Assembly: GCF_012849215.1 (NCBI RefSeq)
Contig: NZ_CP051682.1
Coordinates: 682,001-746,000, forward strand
Direction of reading: 5' to 3'
From: Mucilaginibacter robiniae
GTDB lineage: Bacteria; Bacteroidota; Bacteroidia; Sphingobacteriales; Sphingobacteriaceae
Length of the DNA: 64,000 nt
Under the pieces are notes generated by a model. That model ran no database searches. It was not told where the DNA came from and saw nothing but the letters and a program-made list of their open reading frames with translations. A program made the translations under genes and the position numbers. Shown here one piece after another: positions 27,628-37,612 of this stretch. The first letter of the stretch is position 1. Each line of letters starts with the position of its first letter.

Positions 27628-29265
27628 ATGTACACTCGCTGGCCTTACTTCATATGGATGGTAGCTTTACCAATGCTATTTTCTTCCTGCCACCCTTCAG
27701 CTCCTGTATCGCGCAAAACTGTATTTAACCTGAACCTCGATCAGGGTTTAACTTCTATGGACCCCGCCTTTGCCCGAAACCAGGATGCTTTATGGATTGA
27801 TAACCAACTATACAACGGCTTGGTACAGGTAGATGACAGCCTGCACATCAAACCTGCTATTGCCAGAAGCTGGAGTATATCGGCCGATGATAAAGTATAT
27901 ACTTTTCACTTACGGACGGATGTGTACTTTCAGGACGATGCTTTGTTTTCCGAAGGTAAAGGCCGCAAGGTTACTGCTGCCGACTTTGTGTACAGCTTTG
28001 GCCGCCTTATTGACCCTAAAGTTGCCTCATCAGGCTCCTGGATTTTTAGCGACAAGGTAAGTGGTAAAAATGCCTTCGTAGCCGTAAATGACAGTACTTT
28101 ACAAATTCAACTTAAGCAACCTTTTCCGCCCCTGTTAAGCATGCTTACGGCGCAGTATTGTTCGGTAGTGCCGCATGAGGTAGTAGAACACTATGGCAAA
28201 GACTTCCGTAACCATCCGGTAGGTACCGGCCCTTTCCGGTTTAAATACTGGAAAGAAGGCGAAGTACTGGTATTGCTTAAAAACGAACATTACTGGGAAA
28301 AAGACCAACAAGGTCAGCCACTCCCCCATCTGGATGCGGTGCGGGCAACTTTCATCAGTGATAAACAAACGGCCTTTATGGAGTTCATCAAAGGTCAGCT
28401 CGACTTTTTTAATGATATTGATGGCAGCTACCGCGATGATATTTTAACCAAATCGGGTAAGGTTACCCAGAAGTATAAGGGCAAATTCAAAATTAATATT
28501 GCGCCTTATTTGTACACCGAATATTTAGGGATGCTGGTTGATACCAACCTGGCTATTGTTAAACAATCGCCTTTGCGATTTTTGAAAGTACGCCAAGCCA
28601 TCAATTATGCTATTGATAAGCAGCAAATTATTAAGTACCTACGCAACAGTATAGGCACTGTAGGCAATGCCGGGTTTGTACCACAAGGGATGCCCGGTTT
28701 TAGCGCATCGGCTGTGCAAGGATACACTTATAATCCGAATAAAGCCAAGCAACTACTAGCCGAGGCTGGTTTTCCGGGTGGCAAAAACATGCCCGAAATT
28801 GTACTAAACACTATTGTAAGCTACCGCGATTTGATAGAATACATACAAGGTCAATTGCAACAAATAGGCATACGCACCCGGGTTGAAGTATTGCAGGGTG
28901 CCAGCCTTCGCGAAATGATTGCCAAAAATGGTGTCACCTTTTTTAGAGGCAATTGGATAGCCGACTACCCGGATGGCGAAAATTTCTTGTCAGTATTCTA
29001 TTCCAAAAACAAGGTACCTTTTGGCCCTAATTATACGGGCTTTTATAACGCGCAATTTGATGCGCTTTTTGAAAAATCCTATCACGTAAATGATAATCAG
29101 CAGCGATATAAATTGTACCAGCAAATGGATAATTTGATTATGCAACAATCGCCAGTGGTGGTGTTATTTTATGACCAGCTAGTAAATTTATACCCTAACA
29201 ACATTACAGGTTATAGCCGCAATGGACAAAACTTGTTAATGCTTAAAAACATTGTGAAGAAGTAG
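27628..29265 (+). CDS. Peptide/oligopeptide ABC transporter substrate-binding lipoprotein
   Basis: The 545-residue protein has a signal ending LFSSC (Cys20 lipidated) and the SBP_bac_5 layout, with TSMDPAFARNQDALWIDNQLYNGLV early, GTGPFRFKYWKEG in the middle, and VRQAINYAIDKQQIIKYL later. Proteins of this family deliver peptides or related ligands to ABC importers. No permease or ATPase gene lies nearby, so it may act with a distant transporter or in sensing. It is divergent from the DeaD-type helicase gene. Confidence 0.88.
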   Translation: MYTRWPYFIWMVALPMLFSSCHPSAPVSRKTVFNLNLDQGLTSMDPAFARNQDALWIDNQLYNGLVQVDDSLHIKPAIARSWSISADDKVYTFHLRTDVYFQDDALFSEGKGRKVTAADFVYSFGRLIDPKVASSGSWIFSDKVSGKNAFVAVNDSTLQIQLKQPFPPLLSMLTAQYCSVVPHEVVEHYGKDFRNHPVGTGPFRFKYWKEGEVLVLLKNEHYWEKDQQGQPLPHLDAVRATFISDKQTAFMEFIKGQLDFFNDIDGSYRDDILTKSGKVTQKYKGKFKINIAPYLYTEYLGMLVDTNLAIVKQSPLRFLKVRQAINYAIDKQQIIKYLRNSIGTVGNAGFVPQGMPGFSASAVQGYTYNPNKAKQLLAEAGFPGGKNMPEIVLNTIVSYRDLIEYIQGQLQQIGIRTRVEVLQGASLREMIAKNGVTFFRGNWIADYPDGENFLSVFYSKNKVPFGPNYTGFYNAQFDALFEKSYHVNDNQQRYKLYQQMDNLIMQQSPVVVLFYDQLVNLYPNNITGYSRNGQNLLMLKNIVKK

Positions 29266-29403
29266 TTACTTAGCTATTAGTCATCTCACAAATTACGTGT
29301 TACACTGAGAATAATTGAGCGAGGCTACTCGCTATAAAAAATTACAAGATTTCATTAAGAGTAACTAACCGATAATTATCTATCAAATACACCTATAACA
29401 AAA

Positions 29404-29430
29404 AAGCGCCATTGCTATGCAATGGCGCTT
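29404..29430. terminator. Bidirectional terminator between SBP and aconitase genes
   Basis: AAGCGCCATTGC (29404-29415) pairs perfectly with GCAATGGCGCTT (29419-29430) across 3 nt. It separates the convergent peptide-binding protein and aconitase genes. Confidence 0.75.
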
Positions 29431-29451
29431 TCAAATATTAAGCTTTATTAC

Positions 29452-31722
29452 TTAGTCAGCGTGTTGTTGTTTGCGGATGATGTTTAACGCACCACCAGCT
29501 TTAAACCACTCAATTTGCTGCGCATTGTAAGTATGGTTTACCTGGAATGAATCTTCAGAACCATCTTTATGGTGCAACACTACAGTTAACTGTTTGCCCG
29601 GAGCAAATTCAGTTAAGCCATTGATATCGAATGTATCGTCTTCCTGAACTTTTTCGTAATCAGCAGAGTCGGCAAAGGTAACACCCAGCATACCCTGTTT
29701 TTTCAAGTTGGTTTCGTGAATACGGGCAAATGATTTTACCAGAATAGCACGAACACCTAAGTGACGTGGCTCCATGGCTGCGTGCTCACGTGATGAACCT
29801 TCACCATAGTTTTCGTCACCTACAACTATAGTACCGATGCCATGCGCTTTATAATCACGCTGAGTAGCCGGAACCGGGCCGTACTCGTCAGTCAGTTCAT
29901 TTTTAACGCTATCAGCAGTGTTGTTAAAGTAGTTGATAGCACCAATCAGCATATTGTTACTGATGTTATCTAAGTGACCACGGAATTTCAACCACGGACC
30001 CGCCATTGAAATATGGTCGGTAGTACATTTGCCTTTGGCTTTGATTAACAGTTTTAAGCCTTTCAGGTCGGTACCTTCCCAAGCAGGGAATGGATCCAGC
30101 AGTTGCAGGCGTGATGATTTCGGATCAACCTGTACAACCACTTGGCTACCGTCTTCAGCAGGAGCTTGGTAGCCCGCATCCTCAACAGCAAAGCCTTTTA
30201 CCGGTAATTCAATACCCAGTGGCTCATCCAGTTTCACTTGCTTACCGTTCTCGTTGGTTAAAGTATCGGTTAAAGGGTTGAAAGTTAAATCACCAGCAAT
30301 AGCAAACGCGGTTACAATTTCAGGTGATGCTACGAATGCATGCGTATTCGGGTTACCATCCTGACGTTTTGCAAAGTTACGGTTGAATGAAGTGATGATA
30401 GCATTTTTACGGGTAGGATCATCGGTATGACGTGCCCACTGGCCAATACAAGGACCACAAGCATTAGCTAATACCACACCGCCAATTTGAGCAAAGGTAT
30501 CTAAGTAACCATCGCGCTCTACCGTATAACGTACCAGCTCAGAACCTGGAGTTACCGTGTATTCTGCTTTGGTTTTTAGGTTTTTGTCAATTGCCTGTTT
30601 AGCAATAGATGCGGCACGAGTAATATCTTCGTAAGATGAGTTGGTACATGAACCAATTAAACCAACCTCCAGTTCTGTAGGCCAGTTGTTTTCTTTAACA
30701 GCAGTAGCAAATTTAGAGATAGGCCAAGCCAAATCTGGAGTAAACGGACCGTTTACGTGCGGTTCCAGTTCACTCAGGTTAATTTCAATTACTTGGTCAA
30801 AGTACTGCTCAGGTGTAGCATAAACTTCAGCATCACCGGTTAAATGATCTTTAACGGCATCCGCTAAGTCGGCTATATCTTCACGTTTGGTTCCGCGCAG
30901 GTAAGCAGCAGCTTTTTCATCATAACCGAAAATAGAGGTAGTAGCACCAATTTCTGCACCCATGTTACAGATAGTACCTTTACCAGTAGCCGACATAGAA
31001 CGTGCACCTTCGCCAAAATATTCTACGATAGCACCAGTACCACCTTTTACAGTCAGGATACCAGCCACTTTCAAAATTACGTCTTTTGGAGCAGTCCAGC
31101 CTGATAATTTACCAGTTAAATGTACACCAATCAGTTTCGGGAATTTAAGCTCCCAAGGTAAGCCAGCCATTACGTCGCAGGCATCAGCACCACCAACACC
31201 AATAGCAACCATACCTAAACCACCAGCATTAGGTGTATGGGAGTCGGTACCGATCATCATACCACCTGGGAAAGCGTAGTTTTCCAACACTACCTGGTGA
31301 ATGATACCTGCACCTGGCTTCCAGAAACCAATACCGTATTTGTCCGATACTGATGAAAGGAAATCGTAAACTTCTTTGTTTATATCTTTAGCCGTGCTTA
31401 AATCTTCAGCAGCACCTACTTTAGCCTGAATCAAGTGGTCGCAATGTACGGTTGATGGTACAGCTACCTGCGGACGACCAGCTTGCATAAATTGCAACAA
31501 TGCCATTTGAGCTGTTGCATCTTGCATAGCTACACGGTCAGGAGCAAAATCTACGTAATCAACACCGCGTTGAAAGGCTTTTTGGGCATCACCTTCAGAT
31601 AAGTGGGCGTATAAAATCTTCTCAGTTAAGGTTAAAGGTTTACCGGTCGCTTTGCGAGCTGCCTCAATACGGCTGCTATAGCGGTCGTACACCTTTTTAA
31701 TCATATCTAAATCAAAAGCCAT
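29452..31722 (-). CDS. Aconitate hydratase (mitochondrial-type)
   Basis: Aconitase isomerises citrate and isocitrate in the TCA cycle with a [4Fe-4S] cluster. The 756-residue protein resembles mitochondrial aconitase more than bacterial AcnB. Visible segments are [25 protein letters not shown], the cluster cysteines in [11 protein letters not shown] and [11 protein letters not shown], and [22 protein letters not shown] 31722 ([10 protein letters not shown]) gives the usual start, dropping 10 extra residues of a longer frame. A -7-like TACATTCG box on the minus strand at 31789-31796 would give a leader of about 60 nt. Confidence 0.96.
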   Translation of the reverse strand: MAFDLDMIKKVYDRYSSRIEAARKATGKPLTLTEKILYAHLSEGDAQKAFQRGVDYVDFAPDRVAMQDATAQMALLQFMQAGRPQVAVPSTVHCDHLIQAKVGAAEDLSTAKDINKEVYDFLSSVSDKYGIGFWKPGAGIIHQVVLENYAFPGGMMIGTDSHTPNAGGLGMVAIGVGGADACDVMAGLPWELKFPKLIGVHLTGKLSGWTAPKDVILKVAGILTVKGGTGAIVEYFGEGARSMSATGKGTICNMGAEIGATTSIFGYDEKAAAYLRGTKREDIADLADAVKDHLTGDAEVYATPEQYFDQVIEINLSELEPHVNGPFTPDLAWPISKFATAVKENNWPTELEVGLIGSCTNSSYEDITRAASIAKQAIDKNLKTKAEYTVTPGSELVRYTVERDGYLDTFAQIGGVVLANACGPCIGQWARHTDDPTRKNAIITSFNRNFAKRQDGNPNTHAFVASPEIVTAFAIAGDLTFNPLTDTLTNENGKQVKLDEPLGIELPVKGFAVEDAGYQAPAEDGSQVVVQVDPKSSRLQLLDPFPAWEGTDLKGLKLLIKAKGKCTTDHISMAGPWLKFRGHLDNISNNMLIGAINYFNNTADSVKNELTDEYGPVPATQRDYKAHGIGTIVVGDENYGEGSSREHAAMEPRHLGVRAILVKSFARIHETNLKKQGMLGVTFADSADYEKVQEDDTFDINGLTEFAPGKQLTVVLHHKDGSEDSFQVNHTYNAQQIEWFKAGGALNIIRKQQHAD

Positions 31723-32031
31723 TTGATTGATTTTTAGGTAAAAAATGAACAATTTTCAGTTCGGGGACCCATAACAGGGCGAACGCCGCGAATGTACAAA
31801 ATTTAACACCCAAATGTCAGTGAGGGGTTTAGGCAATTGTTATTTAGATACGTTTTAAATAAGAAACAATCAAGAGCATAGCGGTTAGTTAATACAGTTG
31901 TGGCGAACCATGAATTCAAGTTAAATATTTTGCTTATTTACGTTGTAAAATAGCAAAAGAGCGAAACCATACAGCTTCGCTCCTTCTATTTATCAAATAT
32001 GAATACCTGATTTTATATGCTTTTTCCGGAA
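31723..32031. other. Intergenic region holding the aconitase promoter and uppP terminator
   Basis: These 309 bases contain the aconitase leader and -7-like box (31789-31796) near one end and the uppP terminator hairpin near the other. The middle, about 31800-31950, shows no open frame or clear structure. Confidence 0.5.
31955..31986 (-). terminator. Intrinsic terminator after uppP
   Basis: GAGCGAA (31959-31965) pairs with TTCGCTC (31976-31982), and on the minus strand the stem is followed by TTTTGC. It ends the ftsX-DUF3098-uppP operon. Confidence 0.6.
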
Positions 32032-32826
32032 TTAAATTACCTTTAAATTGTGTCCGGTCATGTACAGGCCGATAATTACAGCCCCTACAATAATACGGTA
32101 CCAGCCGAATAATTTAAAACCTTTACGCTCCAAGAAGGTGATAAATGTACGAATTGCCAGCAAAGCCACAATAAAGGCAATTACATTACCGATAGCCAGT
32201 AGCTTGATTTCTTCGCCGGTAAAAACATGGCCTTCTTTATAAAAATCATATAGCTTTTTAGAAGTAGCGGCAAACATGGTAGGTACAGCCAAAAAGAAAG
32301 AAAACTCAGCTGCGGCTGTACGGCTTAAACGTTGCGACATACCGCCCACAATAGTAGCTGCCGAACGGGAAGTACCAGGTATCATGGCGATGCACTGGAA
32401 AAAACCAATTTTCAGCGCAGTTAAGTAGCTAATATCTTTTTCTTCGTTAATCACTGGTTTGTTAAACCAATTATCTACAAACAATAGAATAATACCACCA
32501 ATAAACAACGTGATACCGACAGTAATTGCGCTTTCCAGCAAGGCATCAATTTTTTTGCTGAATAGCAAACCAAATACTGCTGCCGGAATAAAAGCAATAA
32601 CCAGTTTGATATAAAAATCAAAGGAACGGAAGAAGCGCTTGAAGTAAAGCACTACTACCGACAGAATAGCGCCTAACTGTATAGCTACGGTAAACAGCTT
32701 TACAAAATCATCAGAGGCAATACCCATAGCTGATGAAGCAATAATCATGTGCCCGGTTGAAGATACCGGCAAAAACTCCGTCAAGCCTTCAATAATGGCC
32801 AGAACGATGACGTGAATAATATTCAT
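32032..32826 (-). CDS. uppP: Undecaprenyl-diphosphatase
   Basis: UppP (BacA) converts undecaprenyl pyrophosphate to the phosphate carrier for peptidoglycan and other cell-wall polymers. The 264-residue membrane protein has the two signature loops [17 protein letters not shown] (residues 13-29) and [14 protein letters not shown] near 150, and about eight membrane helices. It is the last gene of the ftsX-DUF3098-uppP cluster, three bases after DUF3098. It often confers bacitracin resistance when overproduced. Confidence 0.95.
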   Translation of the reverse strand: MNIIHVIVLAIIEGLTEFLPVSSTGHMIIASSAMGIASDDFVKLFTVAIQLGAILSVVVLYFKRFFRSFDFYIKLVIAFIPAAVFGLLFSKKIDALLESAITVGITLFIGGIILLFVDNWFNKPVINEEKDISYLTALKIGFFQCIAMIPGTSRSAATIVGGMSQRLSRTAAAEFSFFLAVPTMFAATSKKLYDFYKEGHVFTGEEIKLLAIGNVIAFIVALLAIRTFITFLERKGFKLFGWYRIIVGAVIIGLYMTGHNLKVI

Positions 32827-32829
32827 GCT

Positions 32830-33108
32830 TTAGGCGGCAGGCTTTTTGAAAATTGCGTAAAAAGCCAAACCAAAACCAGCCAACACCACTAATGGCGCAA
32901 TTACAATTTTAGTTGTACTGTAAATATCGGTAGTGCCCGACATGAGTACAAAACCTACAGCTACAATTAGCACACTGATAGCCAGCAACTGGTAATTAGC
33001 TTTGTCAAATACAAAGTTTACGGGCTTAACATCGGTTGGTGGCGTGGTAAGCAAAGATGGCCTTGAGGTTGTGGTTGATGCAACCGGCCGGGTGTATTTC
33101 TGAGCCAT
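32830..33108 (-). CDS. DUF3098 family membrane protein
   Basis: The 92-residue protein has a Thr/Pro/Ser-rich cytoplasmic N-terminus and two membrane helices (about 41-57 and 66-86) around GFVLMSGTTDIYSTTKIVIAPLVVLAGFG. This matches DUF3098, found almost only in Bacteroidota between ftsX and uppP. The location suggests a cell-division or envelope role, but none has been shown to my knowledge. Confidence 0.9.
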   Translation of the reverse strand: MAQKYTRPVASTTTSRPSLLTTPPTDVKPVNFVFDKANYQLLAISVLIVAVGFVLMSGTTDIYSTTKIVIAPLVVLAGFGLAFYAIFKKPAA

Positions 33109-33113
33109 AGTTT

Positions 33114-33992
33114 TTATCGGTATAGTTGATATATTTTTAAACGTAAAAAGCGGTTAACAGCCAGTAGCGTACTAAAACCGGCAATAAAGATGCCCAATAA
33201 CACTACTCCTAAAAAGATGATGCCAAACTCGGTATAGTTTTGTAATACTACCAGTTCAGGTATTTCATGGTTGGCCAAATACAAAGTACCTACCAAAATG
33301 ATGATCGCAATTAAAGCACCTAGCAAGCCATGCCAAATTCCATATAGCAAAAACGGCCGACGGATAAAGCTTTTGGTAGCCCCTACCAGCTGCATTGATT
33401 TAATCAGAAAACGCTGCGAGTAAATAGCCAGCCGAATAGTATTGTTAATTAAGGCTACTGATACCACTACAAAAATGGCAGCAAAAGCCAAAATAACCAA
33501 GCTAATAGAAGTTAAATTTTGGTTAATTAAATCTACCAATGAAGGTTGATATTTAACCTCTTTAACTAAGGGGTTCTTTAACAATTGTTCTTTAAACTGA
33601 TTAATGGAAGCATTATTGGCATAATCAGCCTTCAAGTACACATCAATAGATTGTGAAAGCGGGTTTACGCCCAAAAATTTAATAAAATCTTCGCCTAAAT
33701 CTTTTTGTAAGTTACGGGCAGCTAGTTCTTTACTTACGTATTGGGTGCTTTTTACATAAGGGTTGCCATCCAACTGATGCTGCAATTGCAGCACATCAGT
33801 TTCGCGGGCACCTTCATCCACAAATACGTTCACCACCATATTTTCTTTAATATAGTTGGCCAGGTTTTTGGCATGTACCAGTATTAGGCCCAGCATACCT
33901 ACCATTAAAAGCACCATAGCGATACCAAAAACCGTAGATATATAAATAGCTTTCGTTTTTTTGGCTGACGTGCTTTCTTCAAATTCTTCCAT
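33114..33992 (-). CDS. ftsX: Cell division protein FtsX
   Basis: FtsX is the membrane subunit of the FtsEX ABC-like complex that activates cell-wall hydrolases at the septum. The 292 residues have one N-terminal helix (about 17-40), an extracytoplasmic domain (about 42-165), and three C-terminal helices around residues 168-285, with LVGATKSFIRRPFLLYG between them. It starts the ftsX-DUF3098-uppP operon; the genes are 5 and 3 bases apart. ftsE is not adjacent, as is usual in the phylum. A TAATTTCG box on the minus strand at 34015-34022 is a likely promoter element. Confidence 0.93.
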   Translation of the reverse strand: MEEFEESTSAKKTKAIYISTVFGIAMVLLMVGMLGLILVHAKNLANYIKENMVVNVFVDEGARETDVLQLQHQLDGNPYVKSTQYVSKELAARNLQKDLGEDFIKFLGVNPLSQSIDVYLKADYANNASINQFKEQLLKNPLVKEVKYQPSLVDLINQNLTSISLVILAFAAIFVVVSVALINNTIRLAIYSQRFLIKSMQLVGATKSFIRRPFLLYGIWHGLLGALIAIIILVGTLYLANHEIPELVVLQNYTEFGIIFLGVVLLGIFIAGFSTLLAVNRFLRLKIYQLYR

Positions 33993-34280
33993 ATACGTAT
34001 TCAGTGTTGGGATGCGAAATTAAAAAACCCTTGGTTAAAGGTAAAACTTTATTTGTGTTAAAGCGGATTTACTTACTTCAGCAGTATACTTTTAACAAAA
34101 ATTAACGAATAGACAAGGAGCAGATTATACTATAAAAAGCTTAATAGACATTTGAACATTATGTTTAACATTGCTTACAGGTTTTATTAGAAGTAAATGA
34201 ACTCGTATTAAGGCACTTCATTCGAGCATTTATCTCATCAACTATCTTGAATTTTAATTTTCAATCCTATCATAACTTTC

Positions 34281-35543
34281 ATGAAATCCTGCTTATTCAA
34301 CCCTAACACAAAAACACTTGTAAAAATTTCTTTTTGTCTTTTCGCACTTCTTTTAGTTTGTGGTTACGCTCAGGCCCAAGACAACAGTCCGTTTAACACC
34401 GGGTTTGAGGAAACTATTCCTTCCAAAATATTGGGTCAGCAGCGGAAAATTTGGATACATATTCCTAAAAGCAATGGAGGCACTAAGGTTAAAGGCAGAG
34501 GAAATTACGCTGTTGTTTATGTGCTGGATGGCAGTGAAAACTTTAACACTGTTGTAACTATTACGGAACACATGGAGGAATCCAGTCTTTGTCCGCCGAT
34601 GATTGTGGTGGGCATTGTACCTGTAGAGCGCTTAAGCGAACTCACAACCAGTACGGATAAAGAACTGCCTGAAGTTGTTGGGAATGGAGATAAATTTATG
34701 GCTTTTGTCGAGAAAGAATTAATTCCATATATCGATGCGAACTACCCGACTACAACTTACAAAACATTAATTGGCCATTCGCTCGGTGGCTTAACGGTTA
34801 TTAATACCTTACTTCATCATCCAAATTCATTTAACGCTTATGTTTCTCTTGAAGCCTCTTTGTGGTGGAATAACAAGAAATCTGTAGAAGAAGCAAAGGC
34901 AATATTACCGAATCAAAATTACCATGGAAAAACATTGTTCATAGCAATGGCCAATCGTATGGAGCGAGGAATGGATACGCTCAGTGTTCAAAAAGATACC
35001 AGCGGGTCTACCGAACTTATACGTAGCAACCTGGAACTTATTAAAATTCTTAACAACAATAAAAAGAATCAGTTGCGCTACAGTTACAAGTTCTATGAAG
35101 ATGATAACCATCCGTCGGTAAGGCTGATTGGAGAATATGATGCACTCGGGTTTGTTTTCGCTTTTTACAAGCTTAAGATCTATGACAGTGAGTTGAATAA
35201 TCCAAACTTTAAACTAGACTCGGTACTGGCTGCACATTACAAAAAAGTATCTGAGCAGATGGGTTATGTGGTTAAGCCAGGTGAAAGTCAGGTTAATAGG
35301 TTAGGCTATCAAATGCTAGGCACTAAACAATATAAAAAAGCCGAAAATCTATTTAAACTCAATATTGCCAACAACCCTTCAAGTGGTAACTGTTATGATT
35401 CACTTGGCGATTTGTATCTGGCAACTGGCAATAAAACCAAAGCAATTGAAACTTTTAAAAAAGCTTTAACACTGCAAGCAATTCCTGAAACGAAGGAAAA
35501 ACTAGATAAGCTATTAAGTGACAACAAAAAAAAGGTTAAATAA
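34281..35543 (+). CDS. Exported alpha/beta-hydrolase esterase with C-terminal TPR repeats
   Basis: The 420-residue protein has a signal peptide (about 1-32). A putative-esterase domain (Fes/IroE and esterase D-like) follows, with VVYVLDGSENFN, the nucleophile elbow GHSLGG near 165, and a terminal Asp-His region YEDDNHPSVR. After residue 335 two tetratricopeptide-like repeats appear (KKAENLFKLNIANNPSSGNCYDSLG and KTKAIETFKKALTLQ). Related esterases act on siderophore or acylated substrates; the TPR tail suggests a protein partner. The substrate cannot be inferred. Confidence 0.82.
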   Translation: MKSCLFNPNTKTLVKISFCLFALLLVCGYAQAQDNSPFNTGFEETIPSKILGQQRKIWIHIPKSNGGTKVKGRGNYAVVYVLDGSENFNTVVTITEHMEESSLCPPMIVVGIVPVERLSELTTSTDKELPEVVGNGDKFMAFVEKELIPYIDANYPTTTYKTLIGHSLGGLTVINTLLHHPNSFNAYVSLEASLWWNNKKSVEEAKAILPNQNYHGKTLFIAMANRMERGMDTLSVQKDTSGSTELIRSNLELIKILNNNKKNQLRYSYKFYEDDNHPSVRLIGEYDALGFVFAFYKLKIYDSELNNPNFKLDSVLAAHYKKVSEQMGYVVKPGESQVNRLGYQMLGTKQYKKAENLFKLNIANNPSSGNCYDSLGDLYLATGNKTKAIETFKKALTLQAIPETKEKLDKLLSDNKKKVK

Positions 35544-35639
35544 TAAATTTACCTAATAGCTGGGCTTATCATTCATTAAGAAACGCTCTGTTCCTAATAC
35601 AATGTAAGTTGCAAAATTTGCTGTCGCACGTTTGGAAAT

Positions 35640-35677
35640 CAGCAAGTGCCCACCTTTTTAGGGGTAGCCACTTGCTG
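35640..35677. terminator. Hairpin between the esterase and AraC genes
   Basis: CAGCAAGTG (35640-35648) pairs perfectly with CACTTGCTG (35669-35677). It lies in the gap between two convergent genes and probably ends one or both transcripts, though no T-run is present. Confidence 0.5.
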
Positions 35678-35764
35678 TAATGCGTTAATTTACAGATCAG
35701 TAATAACGTGTTTTTTAATTTTTAATTGAGGAAACGAACTATTAAAATCAAACATGTATTCATT

Positions 35765-36691
35765 TTAATTGAATGAAGCCCTAAACTCGAGAGGAGACAT
35801 CTGCATTTTGCTTTTAAATAGTTTACTAAACGACTGTGAATGTTCAAACCCCAAGGCATAAGCTATCTCACTTACAGATAAATTGGTAGTAGACAGAATT
35901 TCTTTCGCCTTTTCTATCAACTTGTTGTGTATATGTTGCTGAGCACTTTGCCCTGTAAGGGAACGGAGCATATCACTCAAATAATTTGGCGACAAATTTA
36001 AGTGTTCGGCTAGGTATTGTACCTTTGGGATGCCGTACCTCAAAGTTGCTTTATTATCAAAATACTCATTCAATAGTTTTTCCATCCTTTCCAGCAACGT
36101 GTTGTTAATTGCTTTACGGGTGGTAAATTGCCTTTTATAAAAACGATTAGCATAATTCAGCAACAACTCAATCTGAGCAATTACGACGTCTTGGCTAAAA
36201 TCGTCAATTCTGCTGTTCAGTTCAGTTTCAATCATATTGAAAATAGAGATGATAGTTGCTTTTTCTTCATCAGAAAGATGTAAGGTCTCATTGGTGGCAT
36301 AAGAAAAGAAACCATATTCTTTAACGCGTTTCGCCAATAGATAATTCAAAAAGAAATCCGGATGAATTAGCAATGTATACAAAGAACAGACCGTTGACTC
36401 GTCATTCTCAGTATTTCCTCCTACAATCTGGTTAGGAGAAGCGAACAACAATCCGCCTTCATTAAAATCATAGTATTGCTGCCCATATTTTAGTCTTCCG
36501 CTTAGCTGCGGCTTGTAGGATATTTTATAAAAGCCAAGCACATGTGCCCCCGATGGATGATTGACATCCTGGCTGACATGACTGCCATTAATTAAACTGA
36601 TAAGCGGATGTTTGGGATTTGGTAACCCAAATGCCCGGTGAGCATTAGATAGCGACTCAAATCTAACAAGGCTTTTACTTTCCTTTTTCAT
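35765..36691 (-). CDS. AraC family transcriptional regulator
   Basis: From ATG 36691 the protein has 308 residues. The N-terminal half resembles an AraC ligand-binding cupin (GGLLFASPNQIVGGN). The C-terminal half has the AraC double helix-turn-helix, with LAEHLNLSPNYLSDMLRSLTGQSAQQHI and ISEIAYALGFEHSQSFSKLFKSKMQMSPLEFR-type segments. It lies 60 bases downstream of the SDR gene on the same strand. Two perfect palindromes lie in that gap, suggesting autoregulation or control by another factor. The ligand is unknown. Confidence 0.88.
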   Translation of the reverse strand: MKKESKSLVRFESLSNAHRAFGLPNPKHPLISLINGSHVSQDVNHPSGAHVLGFYKISYKPQLSGRLKYGQQYYDFNEGGLLFASPNQIVGGNTENDESTVCSLYTLLIHPDFFLNYLLAKRVKEYGFFSYATNETLHLSDEEKATIISIFNMIETELNSRIDDFSQDVVIAQIELLLNYANRFYKRQFTTRKAINNTLLERMEKLLNEYFDNKATLRYGIPKVQYLAEHLNLSPNYLSDMLRSLTGQSAQQHIHNKLIEKAKEILSTTNLSVSEIAYALGFEHSQSFSKLFKSKMQMSPLEFRASFN

Positions 36692-36695
36692 TCTG

Positions 36696-36739
36696 ATAAC
36701 TAATTTAGTTATAACCGGTAACAATTTATTACCGGTTAT
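36696..36739. promoter_or_regulatory. Two overlapping perfect palindromes before the AraC gene
   Basis: ATAACTAA-T-TTAGTTAT (36696-36712) is directly followed by ATAACCGGTAA (36711-36721), a 7-base spacer, and TTACCGGTTAT (36729-36739). They fill the gap between the SDR stop and the AraC start and are the best operator candidates at this locus. Confidence 0.55.
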
Positions 36740-36751
36740 TATGGATATACG

Positions 36752-37612
36752 CTATTTGGATTCGCCCTGAGCTGCGCTTGACACAGCTTCCCAAGATTCC
36801 CAGATAGCAAGCCGGTCTGCATAAGTTTTCCGTACTGCAGGCAAATTCTGGTTGCCTAGGAAAAATCTTAAGGGTGGATTTTCAGCATCTACAATTTTAA
36901 AAAGTGCCTCTGGTGTAGCATTCGGGTCACCTCTTTTCGACGTTTTCAATCCCTCAACAAACTGTAATTTAAAGTCAGCGTAAACATCCATACCTGCAGC
37001 AAACCATAAAGATTCGGGACTGCCAAACTCCGTTGCATAAGCGCCAGGCTCTACAATAGTTACTTTGATTCCAAATTGTTTAATTTCGGCTGCAAGGCTT
37101 TCAAATATGGCTTCAAAAGCCCATTTAGATGAACAATAGTATCCTATAACAGGGAGCGCCACGTGCCCCAGTGTGCTCGAAGTACCCAAAATGTGTCCAT
37201 AACCCTGCTTCCTTAATATAGGTAGTACCGCTTGAATAACAGCTACAGCACCGAAAACATTAGTCTCGTACAATGCACGCACATCTTCAACACTCGCTTC
37301 CTCAATGGTTCCAACCAGTGAATAGCCCGCATTATTCATCACAATATTCAGTTTCCCGAAGTGATGATAAGCTTGTTCTACAGCTGTTTTTACCTGATCT
37401 GGCTTTGTTACGTCAAGCGCCAGTGTTAATACGTTCTCACCGTATTGTTCTTTTAAATCTGCAAGGCTGCTTAATTTTCTTGCAGTCGCTGCAACTTTAT
37501 CACCGCGCTTTAGGGCTGCTTCAGTCCAAATACGACCAAAACCACGGGATGCCCCGGTAATAAACCATACTTTACCAGTTTCATTTTGATGTGCCATAAC
37601 TTTTGTTTTCAT
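36752..37612 (-). CDS. Short-chain dehydrogenase/reductase
   Basis: The 286-residue classical SDR has the NAD(P) motif TGASRGFG near residue 19, the structural MNNAG, a catalytic Ser in TSSTLGH, and YCSSK supplying the catalytic Tyr and Lys. The substrate is unknown. ATG 37612 is the first start; ATG 37597 is also possible and would remove five residues. It lies upstream of an AraC gene on the same strand and is divergent from an aldo/keto reductase. A similar SDR at 53.9 kb also neighbours an aldo/keto reductase. Confidence 0.88.
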   Translation of the reverse strand: MKTKVMAHQNETGKVWFITGASRGFGRIWTEAALKRGDKVAATARKLSSLADLKEQYGENVLTLALDVTKPDQVKTAVEQAYHHFGKLNIVMNNAGYSLVGTIEEASVEDVRALYETNVFGAVAVIQAVLPILRKQGYGHILGTSSTLGHVALPVIGYYCSSKWAFEAIFESLAAEIKQFGIKVTIVEPGAYATEFGSPESLWFAAGMDVYADFKLQFVEGLKTSKRGDPNATPEALFKIVDAENPPLRFFLGNQNLPAVRKTYADRLAIWESWEAVSSAAQGESK

